Shown: positions 42,531 to 51,020 of the stretch, piece after piece | How the letters are laid out: each line of letters begins with the position of its first letter | Numbering within the stretch: position 1 is the stretch's first letter | Assembly (NCBI GenBank): GCA_902384525.1 | Contig: CABMCA010000016.1 | Coordinates: 1 to 58,349 of the forward strand | Source of the DNA: an uncultured archaeon | GTDB lineage: Archaea; Halobacteriota; Methanosarcinia; Methanosarcinales; Methanoperedenaceae | Reading direction: 5' to 3' | DNA length: 58,349 nucleotides | Translations under genes and position numbers: made by a program | The notes under the pieces: model-generated | Database searches by the model: none | What the model was told of the DNA's origin: nothing | The model's input: the letters and a program-made list of their open reading frames with translations, nothing else

Positions 42531-43216
42531 AATTCCTTGAAATCGCAAAAAAAGACCTGAAAGCGGAATTTCGCACAAAGCAGATGCTGAATTCCATGGT
42601 GATCTTTGCACTTCTTGTGATTGTGATCTTTAGCTTTGCATTCGGGAATGAAGCCACAATATTCGTGTCAAATCTTAATAAAAAGATAGTTGACCTGCTT
42701 GCCCCTGGTATGCTCTGGATAGCGTTCACGTTTGCAGGGATGCTCGGGCTATCACGGTCATTTGCAGGTGAAAAGGAAGAGGGATGCCTTGAAGGACTGA
42801 AACTTTGCCCGGCCGACAGGAGCGCAATATATAATGGGAAAGTCCTGTCCAATGCGGTTTTGATGTTCCTTATGGAAATGGCAACGCTACCGATCTTTGT
42901 TGTGCTTTTCAGTTATGATATTAAAAACATTCCGGGCCTGATCGTTGTGATAATCCTGGGTACTTTGGGGTTCATTTTTGTGGGAACACTTCTATCTGCG
43001 CTCACTGTAAATACACGAACCCGCGAGATCCTTCTTCCGGTTATTTTATTCCCGGTTCTTATCCCTGTGATACTCTCCGCAGTAACTGCGAGCGGAACGA
43101 TGCTTGCAAATGGGGATTTTTCGGATGTTGCAGGAGAGATGCAGATACTTGTAGTTTATGACATTATATTTTTTGTAGTAGCGCAAATGGTATTTGAATA
43201 TACGATCGAAGATTAA
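42527..43216 (+). CDS. ccmB: Heme exporter permease CcmB
   Basis: Membrane subunit of the heme exporter, 229 residues with six predicted helices. FLEIAKKDLKAEFRTKQMLNSM at the N-terminus, RSFAGEKEEGCLEGLKLCPADRSAIYNGKVL in the first cytoplasmic loop, and GTLLSALTVNTRTREILLPVILFPV are typical CcmB stretches. ATG overlaps the ccmA stop. Works with CcmA and CcmC to deliver heme outside the membrane for attachment to c-type cytochromes. Confidence 0.93.
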   Translation: MKFLEIAKKDLKAEFRTKQMLNSMVIFALLVIVIFSFAFGNEATIFVSNLNKKIVDLLAPGMLWIAFTFAGMLGLSRSFAGEKEEGCLEGLKLCPADRSAIYNGKVLSNAVLMFLMEMATLPIFVVLFSYDIKNIPGLIVVIILGTLGFIFVGTLLSALTVNTRTREILLPVILFPVLIPVILSAVTASGTMLANGDFSDVAGEMQILVVYDIIFFVVAQMVFEYTIED

Positions 43217-43280
43217 AAAACTGAATAATCGATTTTATGGAACGAAAATTGATGGATTGTTTAGGATAATATTATGAGAC

Positions 43281-44003
43281 ATGCGAACTAATTCTGTGAA
43301 TAATATGCTTAAAAAAATCATTTATGCAATAACTACTGTGTTGATATTGATCTCGGTATATTTAGTGTTTTTTATTGCGCCCATCCCCATAGATCCAGGG
43401 TCGGCAGCTGGTGACCCGAATAATTTTAAAATATTCTATTTTCATCTTCCCATAGCAATATCCGCGTATCTATGTTTTGCAGTTGTGTTTGTTTCAAGTA
43501 TCCTGTATCTTAGGGGCAAGAAACAAAAATGGGATATGTTATCGTTATCAGCGGCTGAAGTTGGAGTAGTATTTGCCTTCCTGACGCTTGTGAGCGGGTC
43601 AATATGGGGAAAGTCTGCCTGGAATGCGTACTGGGTATCATGGGATGTCAGGTTGAATACATCACTTATACTGTTCTTAATATACCTGTCTTACCTGATG
43701 ATCCGCCAGGCTGTAGAGGAACCTGAAAAAAGAGCACGGCTTTCAGCGGTTTTCGGTATAATCGGTTTTATAAGCGTCCCGATCAGTTTTCTTTCTGTCC
43801 GTTTCTATTCAAAGATGCATCCCTGCGTTGTTCCGCCATGTCCAAGCGGCGGGGGTGGGGGTATAGGCGGAGTAGTCCTGTACTATCTCCTTTTCAATTT
43901 TGCTGCATATTTCCTGCTGGCAGCTACACTTATGATGCTGCGGATGGATAATGAGAGATTGAAAGAAAAAGCAAATGAATTGAAGAGAAAAAGCAATCTC
44001 TAA
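43281..44003 (+). CDS. ccmC: Heme exporter subunit CcmC
   Basis: Six-helix protein of 240 residues that binds heme for cytochrome c maturation. The Trp-rich heme motif is visible as WGKSAWNAYWVSWDVRL near residue 115, with flanking His residues (FYFHLPIAISAY and the later KMHPCVV). A Gly-rich loop CPSGGGGGIGG is an unusual feature in the last periplasmic-side loop. It follows ccmB by 64 bases. The start at 43281 is uncertain; ATG 43305 (MLKKIIYAI) is possible. No other ccm genes follow in the window. Confidence 0.9.
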   Translation: MRTNSVNNMLKKIIYAITTVLILISVYLVFFIAPIPIDPGSAAGDPNNFKIFYFHLPIAISAYLCFAVVFVSSILYLRGKKQKWDMLSLSAAEVGVVFAFLTLVSGSIWGKSAWNAYWVSWDVRLNTSLILFLIYLSYLMIRQAVEEPEKRARLSAVFGIIGFISVPISFLSVRFYSKMHPCVVPPCPSGGGGGIGGVVLYYLLFNFAAYFLLAATLMMLRMDNERLKEKANELKRKSNL

Positions 44004-44031
44004 TAATTTTTTAGAGAATAAAAAAAAAGAT
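43998..44031. terminator. Convergent terminator between ccmC and rps3ae
   Basis: A hairpin CTCTAA / TTAGAG overlaps the ccmC stop, and a run of eight A residues (T on the minus strand) adjoins the rps3ae stop. It could serve both directions. Confidence 0.45.
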
Positions 44032-44619
44032 TTATGAGGCTACTGCGCCCGGCTCAGCCTCAATTTCAGTTTTCCTGACCTCTACCCTGCGAAGAGGATA
44101 GATGGGTTTGACATCATGATATATACTGGCAGACAGTTTTCCTGTTACAACATCCTGGACGAACTGCTCCATATCCATTTCCCTGGCTTTTCCTTCAATA
44201 ACCTGATTCATTATCTGGCGGATAGCTTTTACCTGAGCCTCTCGTGCCCTTTTTATGGTAAAACACGATGGTTTTACTCTTATGGTATAACCGTCCTTTG
44301 TTTTGACTGAAACATTAGTTTCAACAGATGATGTCTCTCTCTTAACGAGTGAGCGCAGATAATCCTGGGTCAGTTGATGACCCATGTATTTTGTATAAGC
44401 GACATCGCCGCCCACACGGTCAATTTTCAGGATCAGCTTGGTATTCTGCTTGGAAAGATCATTTGTCAGCTCCCCAAGTGTAACTTCGATGTTTCTTCCA
44501 ACCAGCTTTTCCGGCTCATCAGCAATGGTTTCTCCGATGTTTGATTTCCCGAACATGTCAGGTGCAACAAGGTTGTACCATTTCTTTGCTTTCCAGCCTT
44601 CTGTCTTTGTAACTGCCAA
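44032..44619 (-). CDS. rps3ae: 30S ribosomal protein S3Ae (eS1)
   Basis: Archaeal/eukaryal small-subunit protein of 195 residues. KWYNLVAPDMFGKSNIGETIAD at the N-terminus, GHQLTQDYLRSLVKRETSS, and RREAQVKAIRQIM-like sequence are canonical. It starts with TTG at 44619, supported by GGAGG 7 bases upstream; the family start MAVxK fits. It is encoded singly here, convergent with ccmC and followed upstream by the DUF1805 gene in the same direction. Confidence 0.95.
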   Translation of the reverse strand: MAVTKTEGWKAKKWYNLVAPDMFGKSNIGETIADEPEKLVGRNIEVTLGELTNDLSKQNTKLILKIDRVGGDVAYTKYMGHQLTQDYLRSLVKRETSSVETNVSVKTKDGYTIRVKPSCFTIKRAREAQVKAIRQIMNQVIEGKAREMDMEQFVQDVVTGKLSASIYHDVKPIYPLRRVEVRKTEIEAEPGAVAS

Positions 44620-44770
44620 TTAATTTCCTCCAGGTATATATAATATGATTAAAATGTGAAAAGTATTCACAAAATCATGCGTTTAATAGAGCAATGGATA
44701 CTTAATACTTTTGGAGATTTCTTTAAATAGAGGGAATTTCCCCATCTTGAGGATTGTTAAAAAGAAATAA

Positions 44771-45058
44771 TCAAAACATCCTGTTCAGCGCCTCTTTTGC
44801 AGCCATTCCAACTATTATTCCCCGTTTCTTTGCTTCTTCTGAAACATCCACAGCTTTTGAGTTCAAAACATCCTCAAAGCTCCTGACTCCGGTAACCCTC
44901 ACGGCCACATCTCCGAGTTTATTAGCAATATCCATATTGAGATACCCGCACATGACAAAGCCGCACCCTGCGCGGATAACCAGCAGCGGAGCATGTTCCA
45001 TATCCATCTTAAGCCCGATCGCGCTCCCTTTTTCAAGATTTACCTGTTCAATTAGCAT
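44771..45058 (-). CDS. DUF1805 family protein
   Basis: Protein of 95 residues. The motif APLLVIRAGCGFVMCGYLNMDIANKLGDVAVRVTGV with two Cys residues is characteristic of DUF1805 (YunC-like), a small alpha/beta protein of unknown function. It may be ancient, as it is common in archaea and Firmicutes. ATG at 45058. Neighbours are S3Ae and a cysteine desulfurase; no functional link is obvious. Confidence 0.8.
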   Translation of the reverse strand: MLIEQVNLEKGSAIGLKMDMEHAPLLVIRAGCGFVMCGYLNMDIANKLGDVAVRVTGVRSFEDVLNSKAVDVSEEAKKRGIIVGMAAKEALNRMF

Positions 45059-45117
45059 AAGTACAGGTTGTATCTACCGATAGAAATATTTTAGTATTGA
45101 TGTTTGAAGAACTCTAC

Positions 45118-46350
45118 CTACGGACTGAACAACCCGATCGTCTTTCCCAGCGTATCCACAAATTTCTTCGCTTCATCCTCAGTATTATACAAATATAGCG
45201 AAGCCCGCACCGCAGCCTCGCATTTCCTGTAATTGAACCAGGAATGCACGCAGAATGCTCCTGAGCGCACTTCTATGTTCTCGGTCTCATCAAGAATAAG
45301 GGCGATATCATGGGCATCACCGCCTTTTGGAAGCTCGACCGTGAATGAAATAATGCCCCCCCTCAGTTTCGCATCATCGGGGCCTATGATCTTTAATCCT
45401 GGCATGTCTTTTATTCCTTTTGTGATAATTGTATTGAGCCGCTTTTCATGCTCCTCGATATTCGACAATCCCACATCGCTGATATAATCCACTGCCGCTC
45501 CGGAACCTATGATGCCAGCATAATTCTGGAGACCTGCCTCGAATTTCTCAGGAGTGGGCAGGAATTTCGCACTTTCATACGTTGTGTCGCTTACCGTATC
45601 CCCACCAACGATGAAAGGTGCGATCTCTTCAAGCAGGTGATGTTTACCATAGAGCACACCCATGCCTGTCGGTCCTACCATCTTATGCACGGAAAGAGCG
45701 AAAAAATCAACATCAAGCGCCTTTACATCCACATGCTTGTGAGGTGCGCTCTGGGCTCCGTCAAGCATCACGAGCGCGCCCCGGTCATGGGCGATCTTTA
45801 TGATTTCTTTTACCGGGATTGTATAGCCGTCAAGGTTCGCGGTATGTGCCATACTTACAAGCCGCACATTCTTATTTTTATCAAATATTTCGGAAAATGC
45901 ATCAAGGTCGAAGGTATTGTCAGGATTTGAATAGACGATAATATGTTTTATCCCTCTTTTATGCACCTGCACCTGCCAGGGAACGAGATTTGAATTATGT
46001 TCCCTGTCTGTTGTGAGTACAATGTCGCCATTTTTGAAATCCAGCGAACTGGCAACAAGATTTAACCCTTCAGTTGTGTTTCGTGTAAAAATAATCTCTT
46101 CGGGGCAGGATGCTCCAAGGAATTTCTGGAATTTCTCCCTGCTTAGTGTGACTTTTTCATCCACTTTTTTTGCCATCTTGTGAATAGAACGACCGCCGCA
46201 TACTGGATATTCGGTATAATATTCATTCATCGCATCTATTACAGGCTTTGGCTTCAGGGTCATGCATGCATTATCTAAATAGATAGAGTATTTACCATTC
46301 CACTTTTTTCCCAGTGCCGGGAAATCACGGCGGATTTTCTGGATATCCAT
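45118..46350 (-). CDS. sufS: Cysteine desulfurase (SufS/CsdA type)
   Basis: PLP enzyme of 410 residues that takes sulfur from cysteine for Fe-S clusters and other uses. YLDNACMTLKPKPV, REHNSNLVPWQ, MLDGAQSAPHKHVDV, and the PLP Lys in ALSVHKMVGPTGMGVLYG are visible. The active-site Cys lies in RSGAFCVHSWFN near residue 365 (type II desulfurase). It has no scaffold or SufBCD genes nearby. The Cys at the N-terminus (DNACM), where most relatives have Ala or Ser, is a slight oddity. Confidence 0.93.
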   Translation of the reverse strand: MDIQKIRRDFPALGKKWNGKYSIYLDNACMTLKPKPVIDAMNEYYTEYPVCGGRSIHKMAKKVDEKVTLSREKFQKFLGASCPEEIIFTRNTTEGLNLVASSLDFKNGDIVLTTDREHNSNLVPWQVQVHKRGIKHIIVYSNPDNTFDLDAFSEIFDKNKNVRLVSMAHTANLDGYTIPVKEIIKIAHDRGALVMLDGAQSAPHKHVDVKALDVDFFALSVHKMVGPTGMGVLYGKHHLLEEIAPFIVGGDTVSDTTYESAKFLPTPEKFEAGLQNYAGIIGSGAAVDYISDVGLSNIEEHEKRLNTIITKGIKDMPGLKIIGPDDAKLRGGIISFTVELPKGGDAHDIALILDETENIEVRSGAFCVHSWFNYRKCEAAVRASLYLYNTEDEAKKFVDTLGKTIGLFSP

Positions 46351-46392
46351 TATAGATACTCCAATGCTAAAATCAAATATATAGTTTAATGT

Positions 46393-46977
46393 TTACCAGT
46401 TTTGTGCAAGTACCTCATAATATGACTGCGGATGCTTGCATGCAGGGCATTCCTCAGGAGCTTCTGTGCCTTCATGGATATAACCGCAGTTCCTGCAGTG
46501 CCATTTTACAGTTTTATTTTTCTTAAAGACAGAACCTTCCTTTAAGTTATTTATCAGCTGTCTGTACCGCATTTCATGGAACTGTTCCACCTCGGAAATT
46601 TCCGTAAAAGACTCAGCTACTTCCAAGAATCCCTCTTTTTCTGCAACCTTTGCAAATCCTGGGTACAGGGTTCCCCATTCAAGTTTTTCCCCTTCTGCTC
46701 CTGCAAACAGATTTTCTGCTGTGTTCCCGATAACTCCTGCAGGATACATTGCAGTTATCTCCACATTCCCGCCCTGGAGGTGATTGAAGAAAACCCTGGC
46801 ATGTTCTTTTTCATTGTCCGCAGTCTCAAGAAAAATCGCAGATATTTGTTCATATCCTTCATTTTTTGCGGCGCTGGCAAAGTAAGTATAACGGTTCCTT
46901 GCCTGGGATTCCCCTGCAAAAGCTGCAAGAAGGTTCTTTTCAGTCTGGCTTCCTTTAAAATTTTTTTCTGATATCAT
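46393..46977 (-). CDS. Rubrerythrin
   Basis: Peroxide-scavenging diiron protein of 194 residues. The ferritin-like domain has AAFAGESQARNRYTYFASAA and ETADNEKEHARVFFNHL, and a second pair of ligands in EISEVEQFHEMRY. The C-terminal rubredoxin domain binds iron through CRNCGYIHEG and CPACKHP. Reduces hydrogen peroxide in the cytoplasm of anaerobes. Its start lies just after a remnant of a PIN-domain gene. Confidence 0.95.
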   Translation of the reverse strand: MISEKNFKGSQTEKNLLAAFAGESQARNRYTYFASAAKNEGYEQISAIFLETADNEKEHARVFFNHLQGGNVEITAMYPAGVIGNTAENLFAGAEGEKLEWGTLYPGFAKVAEKEGFLEVAESFTEISEVEQFHEMRYRQLINNLKEGSVFKKNKTVKWHCRNCGYIHEGTEAPEECPACKHPQSYYEVLAQNW

Positions 46978-46983
46978 GATTTT

Positions 46984-47121
46984 GACTTCCCGTCTTTAAT
47001 ATGTTTTTTAAACTTATAAAGCATCCAGAAAAATTCCTTTCTCTTGAGACTATCTTATCTGCTCCATTCCTGATAGCGATACCTGCTATAAGTGCATCAA
47101 GATCGTATCAAGGACAATCAT
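46984..47121 (-). pseudogene. PIN-domain (VapC-like) gene remnant
   Basis: Both ends of a PIN-domain protein remain without its centre. ATG at 47121, overlapping the trpG stop (ATGA), begins MIVLDT, the typical PIN start, and hits a stop after 11 codons. In another frame from about 47101 the C-terminal half continues DLDALIAGIAIRNGADKIVS and RERNFSG, the usual PIN ending, running to the rubrerythrin gene. Short CTTGAT repeats flank the joint. An antitoxin gene is not visible. Confidence 0.6.
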
Positions 47122-47747
47122 TTCCTGTGCCTCGCAGAGGCTCTTATTTTCCTGCAATCATCTTCTATATCATCCAGTGTTTTGCTATCTTTCAGGAAAT
47201 TCTCCACTATCTTCAATCCCTGCGGCGTAAGCACGGACTCAGGATGGAACTGCAATCCATATATCGGCCTTTTCTTATGCTTGATTCCCATAATTATCCC
47301 ATCTTCTGTCCGCGCTGTCACATCAAGCACTTCAGGCAATCTTGTAATAGCAAGTGAATGATACCTTCCTCCGACAAGTGGATCGGGCAACCCCTGGAAG
47401 ATTCCTTTGCCGTTATGGTTTATAGGACTTGTTTTCCCGTGCAGCGGCCCTGAAGGGGAATGAGATACCTCGCCGCCAAAAGCTACAGCTATCGCCTGGT
47501 GGCCGAGGCATACGCCAAGTACAGGTACGGTTGATTCCCTGATAATATCAAGACAATTCCCTATATCCCTGGGGTTTGCAGGATGACCGGGGCCTGGTGA
47601 GATCACAATAGCATCAGGGTTTATATCCCTGACTTCTTTTAGTGAAATTGTGTTGGGAACGACAATGGTATCGGGCTCAAATATGGAGACATAATCTACA
47701 AGGTTCCAGACAAAGGAATCCTTGTTGTTTACGAATAATACTTTCAT
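47118..47747 (-). CDS. trpG: Anthranilate synthase component II (glutamine amidotransferase)
   Basis: Glutaminase subunit of 209 residues that supplies ammonia to TrpE. The class I amidotransferase triad is visible: Cys in PVLGVCLGHQAIAVAFGG, and His-x-Glu in YGLQFHPESVLTPQG. PGPGHPANPRDIG is the oxyanion part. The ATG overlaps the trpE stop by 4 bases. Last gene of the trpDFEG operon. Confidence 0.95.
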   Translation of the reverse strand: MKVLFVNNKDSFVWNLVDYVSIFEPDTIVVPNTISLKEVRDINPDAIVISPGPGHPANPRDIGNCLDIIRESTVPVLGVCLGHQAIAVAFGGEVSHSPSGPLHGKTSPINHNGKGIFQGLPDPLVGGRYHSLAITRLPEVLDVTARTEDGIIMGIKHKKRPIYGLQFHPESVLTPQGLKIVENFLKDSKTLDDIEDDCRKIRASARHRK

Positions 47748-49267
47748 GTTCCTCCGATAGCCTTTATCATTGCAGCCATCTTGCGCTCCGTCTCGTTATA
47801 CTCATATTCGGGATCAGAATCTGCAACTATGCCGGCGCCAGCCTGGACAATTGCCTTCGGCCCATTCTTTATTATCGTCCTTATTACGATGGCAAAATCA
47901 GCATCCCCATTCCACGAATAATAACCCACGCCTCCGCCGTATATTCCGCGGGCATCTTTTTCAAGGCCATGTATTATCTCCATCGCGCGGATCTTTGGCG
48001 CGCCTGACAGGGTCCCTGCCGGGAATATAGCGCGTGTGGCATCGAACTGGTCGCATTCATCACGAAGTTCCCCGGATACCGTGCTTTCGATATGCTGGAC
48101 ATGGGAATATTTGATCACGGACATGAAATCATCGACTTTCACGGTCCCGCCTTTTGAAACCATCCGTACATCGTTTCGCCCCAGGTCAACAAGCATCACA
48201 TGTTCAGCCCTCTCTTTCTCGCTGCCAAGCATTTCTTTTGCAAATTCTTCATCTTCTGCCCGGGTTTTGCCGCGCGGGCAGGTGCCTGCAATGGGGTTGA
48301 TTATGACTTTTCTATTGTGAACAGACATTAAGGTCTCAGGGCTTGCACCTATGATCGCAGTACCGTCAAACTCAAATAGATACATATAAGGGCTTGGATT
48401 AACGCTTCGCAGGGAAGTATATAATTCAAGCGGGGTCTGGTCAGTGATTACCTCATACGTTCGCGAAAGTACCACCTGGAAGATATCCCCGTCAATAATA
48501 TGTTGTTTTGCTTTCCTGACAATTTCTTCATATTCGCTTTTTTCCATATTGCTGTTGATCTTTAAAGGTTTATTTTTTTCAAGAGCAGAAGGTCGGGCAG
48601 ATTCAATTGTTGAAGCAAGTTTATTCGCATCTTCAAGCGCCTTATTGTAAATCTCTCCTGCATCATCCCCGCCAGGAATAAACGGTGTAATGACAATAAA
48701 TGTCTCATTGGTGAGATGGTCAAATACAATGGTTTTGGTAGTAAGCGCAAACTGCACATCAGGTGTGAGGCTTTTCCCGGAAGAGATATCCAGCCAGCAG
48801 TCATACACCATATCATAAGCGCAAAAACCGATAGCGCCTCCAAGAAATGTTTGCCTGTCAAAACCCACACCTTTGAATTTAACATCCTTTGCCGAAAAAG
48901 CAGCTCTTAGAGCATCCATTGTATCAAAACCGGCTTTAATCCTGCCTTTTTTTCCTTTGTAAAATTCACAGACTTTCAAAAGTGAGGATTCTATTAATCC
49001 TATAAAATCAGTCTTGTGCTGGTAGTCAAGTGATATCATGCGGTTCTTTACCGTAACTATGGCATCGGGTTGTGAGCCCACAAATGAAAACCGGGCATGC
49101 TTTTTTTCTTTCTCGACTGATTCAAGAAGATACGCGCATTTTTTATCAAGCGAGGCATAAAGTTCAAGCGGTGAACAATCTGCGTTCACTTTTGCTTTAA
49201 GCTGGATTATCGCTGGTCTGTCTTCTGCGAGGCGAATGAATTCCTCTGCACCAATATCAAATTTCAT
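47744..49267 (-). CDS. trpE: Anthranilate synthase component I
   Basis: Chorismate-using subunit of 507 residues. CAYLLESVEKEKKHARFSFVG contains the LLES element of tryptophan feedback binding, so inhibition by tryptophan is expected. The catalytic half has GDIFQVVLSRTYE, PIAGTCPRGKTRAEDE, HVMLVDLGRNDVRMV, and AGTLSGAPKIRAMEII. Overlaps trpF at its start and trpG at its end by 4 bases each. First committed step of tryptophan synthesis. Confidence 0.96.
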   Translation of the reverse strand: MKFDIGAEEFIRLAEDRPAIIQLKAKVNADCSPLELYASLDKKCAYLLESVEKEKKHARFSFVGSQPDAIVTVKNRMISLDYQHKTDFIGLIESSLLKVCEFYKGKKGRIKAGFDTMDALRAAFSAKDVKFKGVGFDRQTFLGGAIGFCAYDMVYDCWLDISSGKSLTPDVQFALTTKTIVFDHLTNETFIVITPFIPGGDDAGEIYNKALEDANKLASTIESARPSALEKNKPLKINSNMEKSEYEEIVRKAKQHIIDGDIFQVVLSRTYEVITDQTPLELYTSLRSVNPSPYMYLFEFDGTAIIGASPETLMSVHNRKVIINPIAGTCPRGKTRAEDEEFAKEMLGSEKERAEHVMLVDLGRNDVRMVSKGGTVKVDDFMSVIKYSHVQHIESTVSGELRDECDQFDATRAIFPAGTLSGAPKIRAMEIIHGLEKDARGIYGGGVGYYSWNGDADFAIVIRTIIKNGPKAIVQAGAGIVADSDPEYEYNETERKMAAMIKAIGGT

Positions 49268-49911
49268 GTCATTCTCGCGTTATTTATAAAATCTATAACT
49301 TTCATTTCATCTTTTCTTCCATCGGTCTCAACGCCTGATGCCGTATCGACTGCATGTGGCCGGACACATTGAACCGCAGCTTTTACATTCTCCGGGCTCA
49401 GGCCGCCGGCTAATATCACAGGAAGACCAGCGTTCAGAACGACTTTTGAACTTAATTCCCAGTTGTGCGTAACACCAGTTCCCCCGGTCTTCCCATCAAG
49501 AACAGTATCAAGCAGTACTGCATCAGCTATTCCCGAAAGGTCTTTTACAAGATCAATTAGCATATCCGCATCAGCATGTATTGAAACGGGAATTGTTTTG
49601 ATGAGTTTCACGCCTGTTTCTCTTATCTTCTTAAGTTCTTCAAAGGGGAGTGAATTATGAATCTGGGCGGCAGTGGGCTTTGCTACATGGATCATATTGA
49701 TAGCTTCATCCGCACTTTCTGGCATGATGACGAGTACAGAGGTCACAAAAAGCGGCACATGGGCTATTAATCTTGACGCTTCAGAAAGAGTGATCTTCCT
49801 TGGAGAATCAACAGGCACTTCGGTGATAAATCCCACTGCATCCGCACCTGCATTAATTGCCACGGCAAGGTCGCGTTCACTCTTTATACCGCATATCTTT
49901 ACTTTCATCAT
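49264..49911 (-). CDS. trpF: Phosphoribosylanthranilate isomerase
   Basis: TIM-barrel isomerase of 215 residues. The active-site Cys is in KVKICGIKSERD at the N-terminus, the Asp acid in AVLLDTVLDGKTGGTG, and phosphate binding in PVILAGGLSPENVKAAV and AVDTASGVETDGRKD. It lies between trpD and trpE. ATG at 49911 with close spacing to trpD (10 bases). Confidence 0.94.
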   Translation of the reverse strand: MMKVKICGIKSERDLAVAINAGADAVGFITEVPVDSPRKITLSEASRLIAHVPLFVTSVLVIMPESADEAINMIHVAKPTAAQIHNSLPFEELKKIRETGVKLIKTIPVSIHADADMLIDLVKDLSGIADAVLLDTVLDGKTGGTGVTHNWELSSKVVLNAGLPVILAGGLSPENVKAAVQCVRPHAVDTASGVETDGRKDEMKVIDFINNARMT

Positions 49912-49921
49912 TCAACCCTTT

Positions 49922-50950
49922 TTATAAGAACCGTGCAAGTTTTTCAGGCTCTCCTGCCGTGTTTACGAGTTCTTTCAGCTTGTTTAGCGCTGCGCCGCTA
50001 TCTATTACTTTATTTGCCAGATTTATTCCGGCTGCAAGATTTTCCGCATTTGCGCTAACAAAGAGTGCTGCACCTGCATTTACAGCAATGATATCCCGTT
50101 TTGCTCCTTTTTTGCCTTTTAGAACATCCACGATATCCTTTGCATTTTCTTCTGGTGTGCCCCCGGCGATATCGCCCATTGCAGCGCGCTTAACACCAAG
50201 TTTTTCAGGTGTTGTAGTGTATTTTGTAAGCTTTCCGCTATTCAGTTCCACAATTTGTGTTTCACCGGTTGTCGAGATCTCATCCATGCCGCTGCCGTGG
50301 ACAACAAGCGCCCTTTTTGTTCCCAGGATATTGAGTACGTTTGCCATTGGCTCACATAGGGAGCTGTCAAATACACCTATCACCTGCGCCTTTGCATTCG
50401 CGGGATTTGTTAGCGGCCCAAGGATATTGAAAACAGTCCGGAAACCCAGGTCGCGCCTTATCTGCCCCACACGCTTCATCGAAGGATGAAATACCGGGGC
50501 AAGCATGAACCCGATGCCAACTGTCTCAATTGTCTTTTCCACCTGTGCGGGAGGCGCATCTATCTTTACACCGAGTTCTTTTAGCACATCAGCACTTCCA
50601 GATCTTGAAGTGATAGAATAATTCCCGTGCTTTGCAACAGGAACGCCTGCTCCTGCAACCACAAGCGCTGCGCCAGTGCTTACATTAATTGTTCCCGTTG
50701 AGTCGCCGCCTGTCCCGCAAGTATCGATAAGTATCCCGTTGACTTTCGGGTTAATGATATTGGCGGCTTTCTTCATTCCCAATGCAAGTCCTGCGATCTC
50801 GGCAGGTATTTCGCCTTTCATTTTCATGGCCGTTAAAAATGCTGCTATCTGGATGTCAGTCGCATCGGTAAATATTTTATATATCGCAAGCTGTGCCTCT
50901 TCTGTTGTGAGGTGTTGTTTCTGGATAAGTTTATTGATATAGTCTTTCAT
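49922..50950 (-). CDS. trpD: Anthranilate phosphoribosyltransferase
   Basis: Enzyme of about 342 residues joining anthranilate to PRPP. The PRPP loop DTCGTGGDSTGTINVSTGAA, KHGNYSITSRSGSADVLKELG, and FMLAPVFHPSMKRVGQIRRDLGFRTVFNILGPL are standard. First gene of the operon. ATG at 50950 is preferred over ATG at 50959 because the latter directly abuts the first TRP-box-like repeat; the expected transcription start from a TATA-like sequence near 50985 falls near either codon. Confidence 0.95.
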   Translation of the reverse strand: MKDYINKLIQKQHLTTEEAQLAIYKIFTDATDIQIAAFLTAMKMKGEIPAEIAGLALGMKKAANIINPKVNGILIDTCGTGGDSTGTINVSTGAALVVAGAGVPVAKHGNYSITSRSGSADVLKELGVKIDAPPAQVEKTIETVGIGFMLAPVFHPSMKRVGQIRRDLGFRTVFNILGPLTNPANAKAQVIGVFDSSLCEPMANVLNILGTKRALVVHGSGMDEISTTGETQIVELNSGKLTKYTTTPEKLGVKRAAMGDIAGGTPEENAKDIVDVLKGKKGAKRDIIAVNAGAALFVSANAENLAAGINLANKVIDSGAALNKLKELVNTAGEPEKLARFL

Positions 50951-50959
50951 AAAGATCAT

Positions 50960-50995
50960 TGTACATTCATGTACATTAATGTATAATTACGTACA
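50960..50995. promoter_or_regulatory. Four TRP-box-like repeats in the trpD promoter
   Basis: Hexamers TGTACA (50960), TGTACA (50970), TGTATA (50980) and CGTACA (50990) recur at exactly 10-base intervals. TGTACA is the known TRP box bound by TrpY, the tryptophan-responsive repressor of Methanothermobacter. The array covers the TATA region of trpD and ends next to the TATA box of the divergent gene. Tryptophan-dependent repression of trpDFEG is the natural inference; no trpY gene is in the window. Confidence 0.7.
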
Positions 50996-51020
50996 TCGTA
51001 TATAAAAGTTACCCTTTAAT

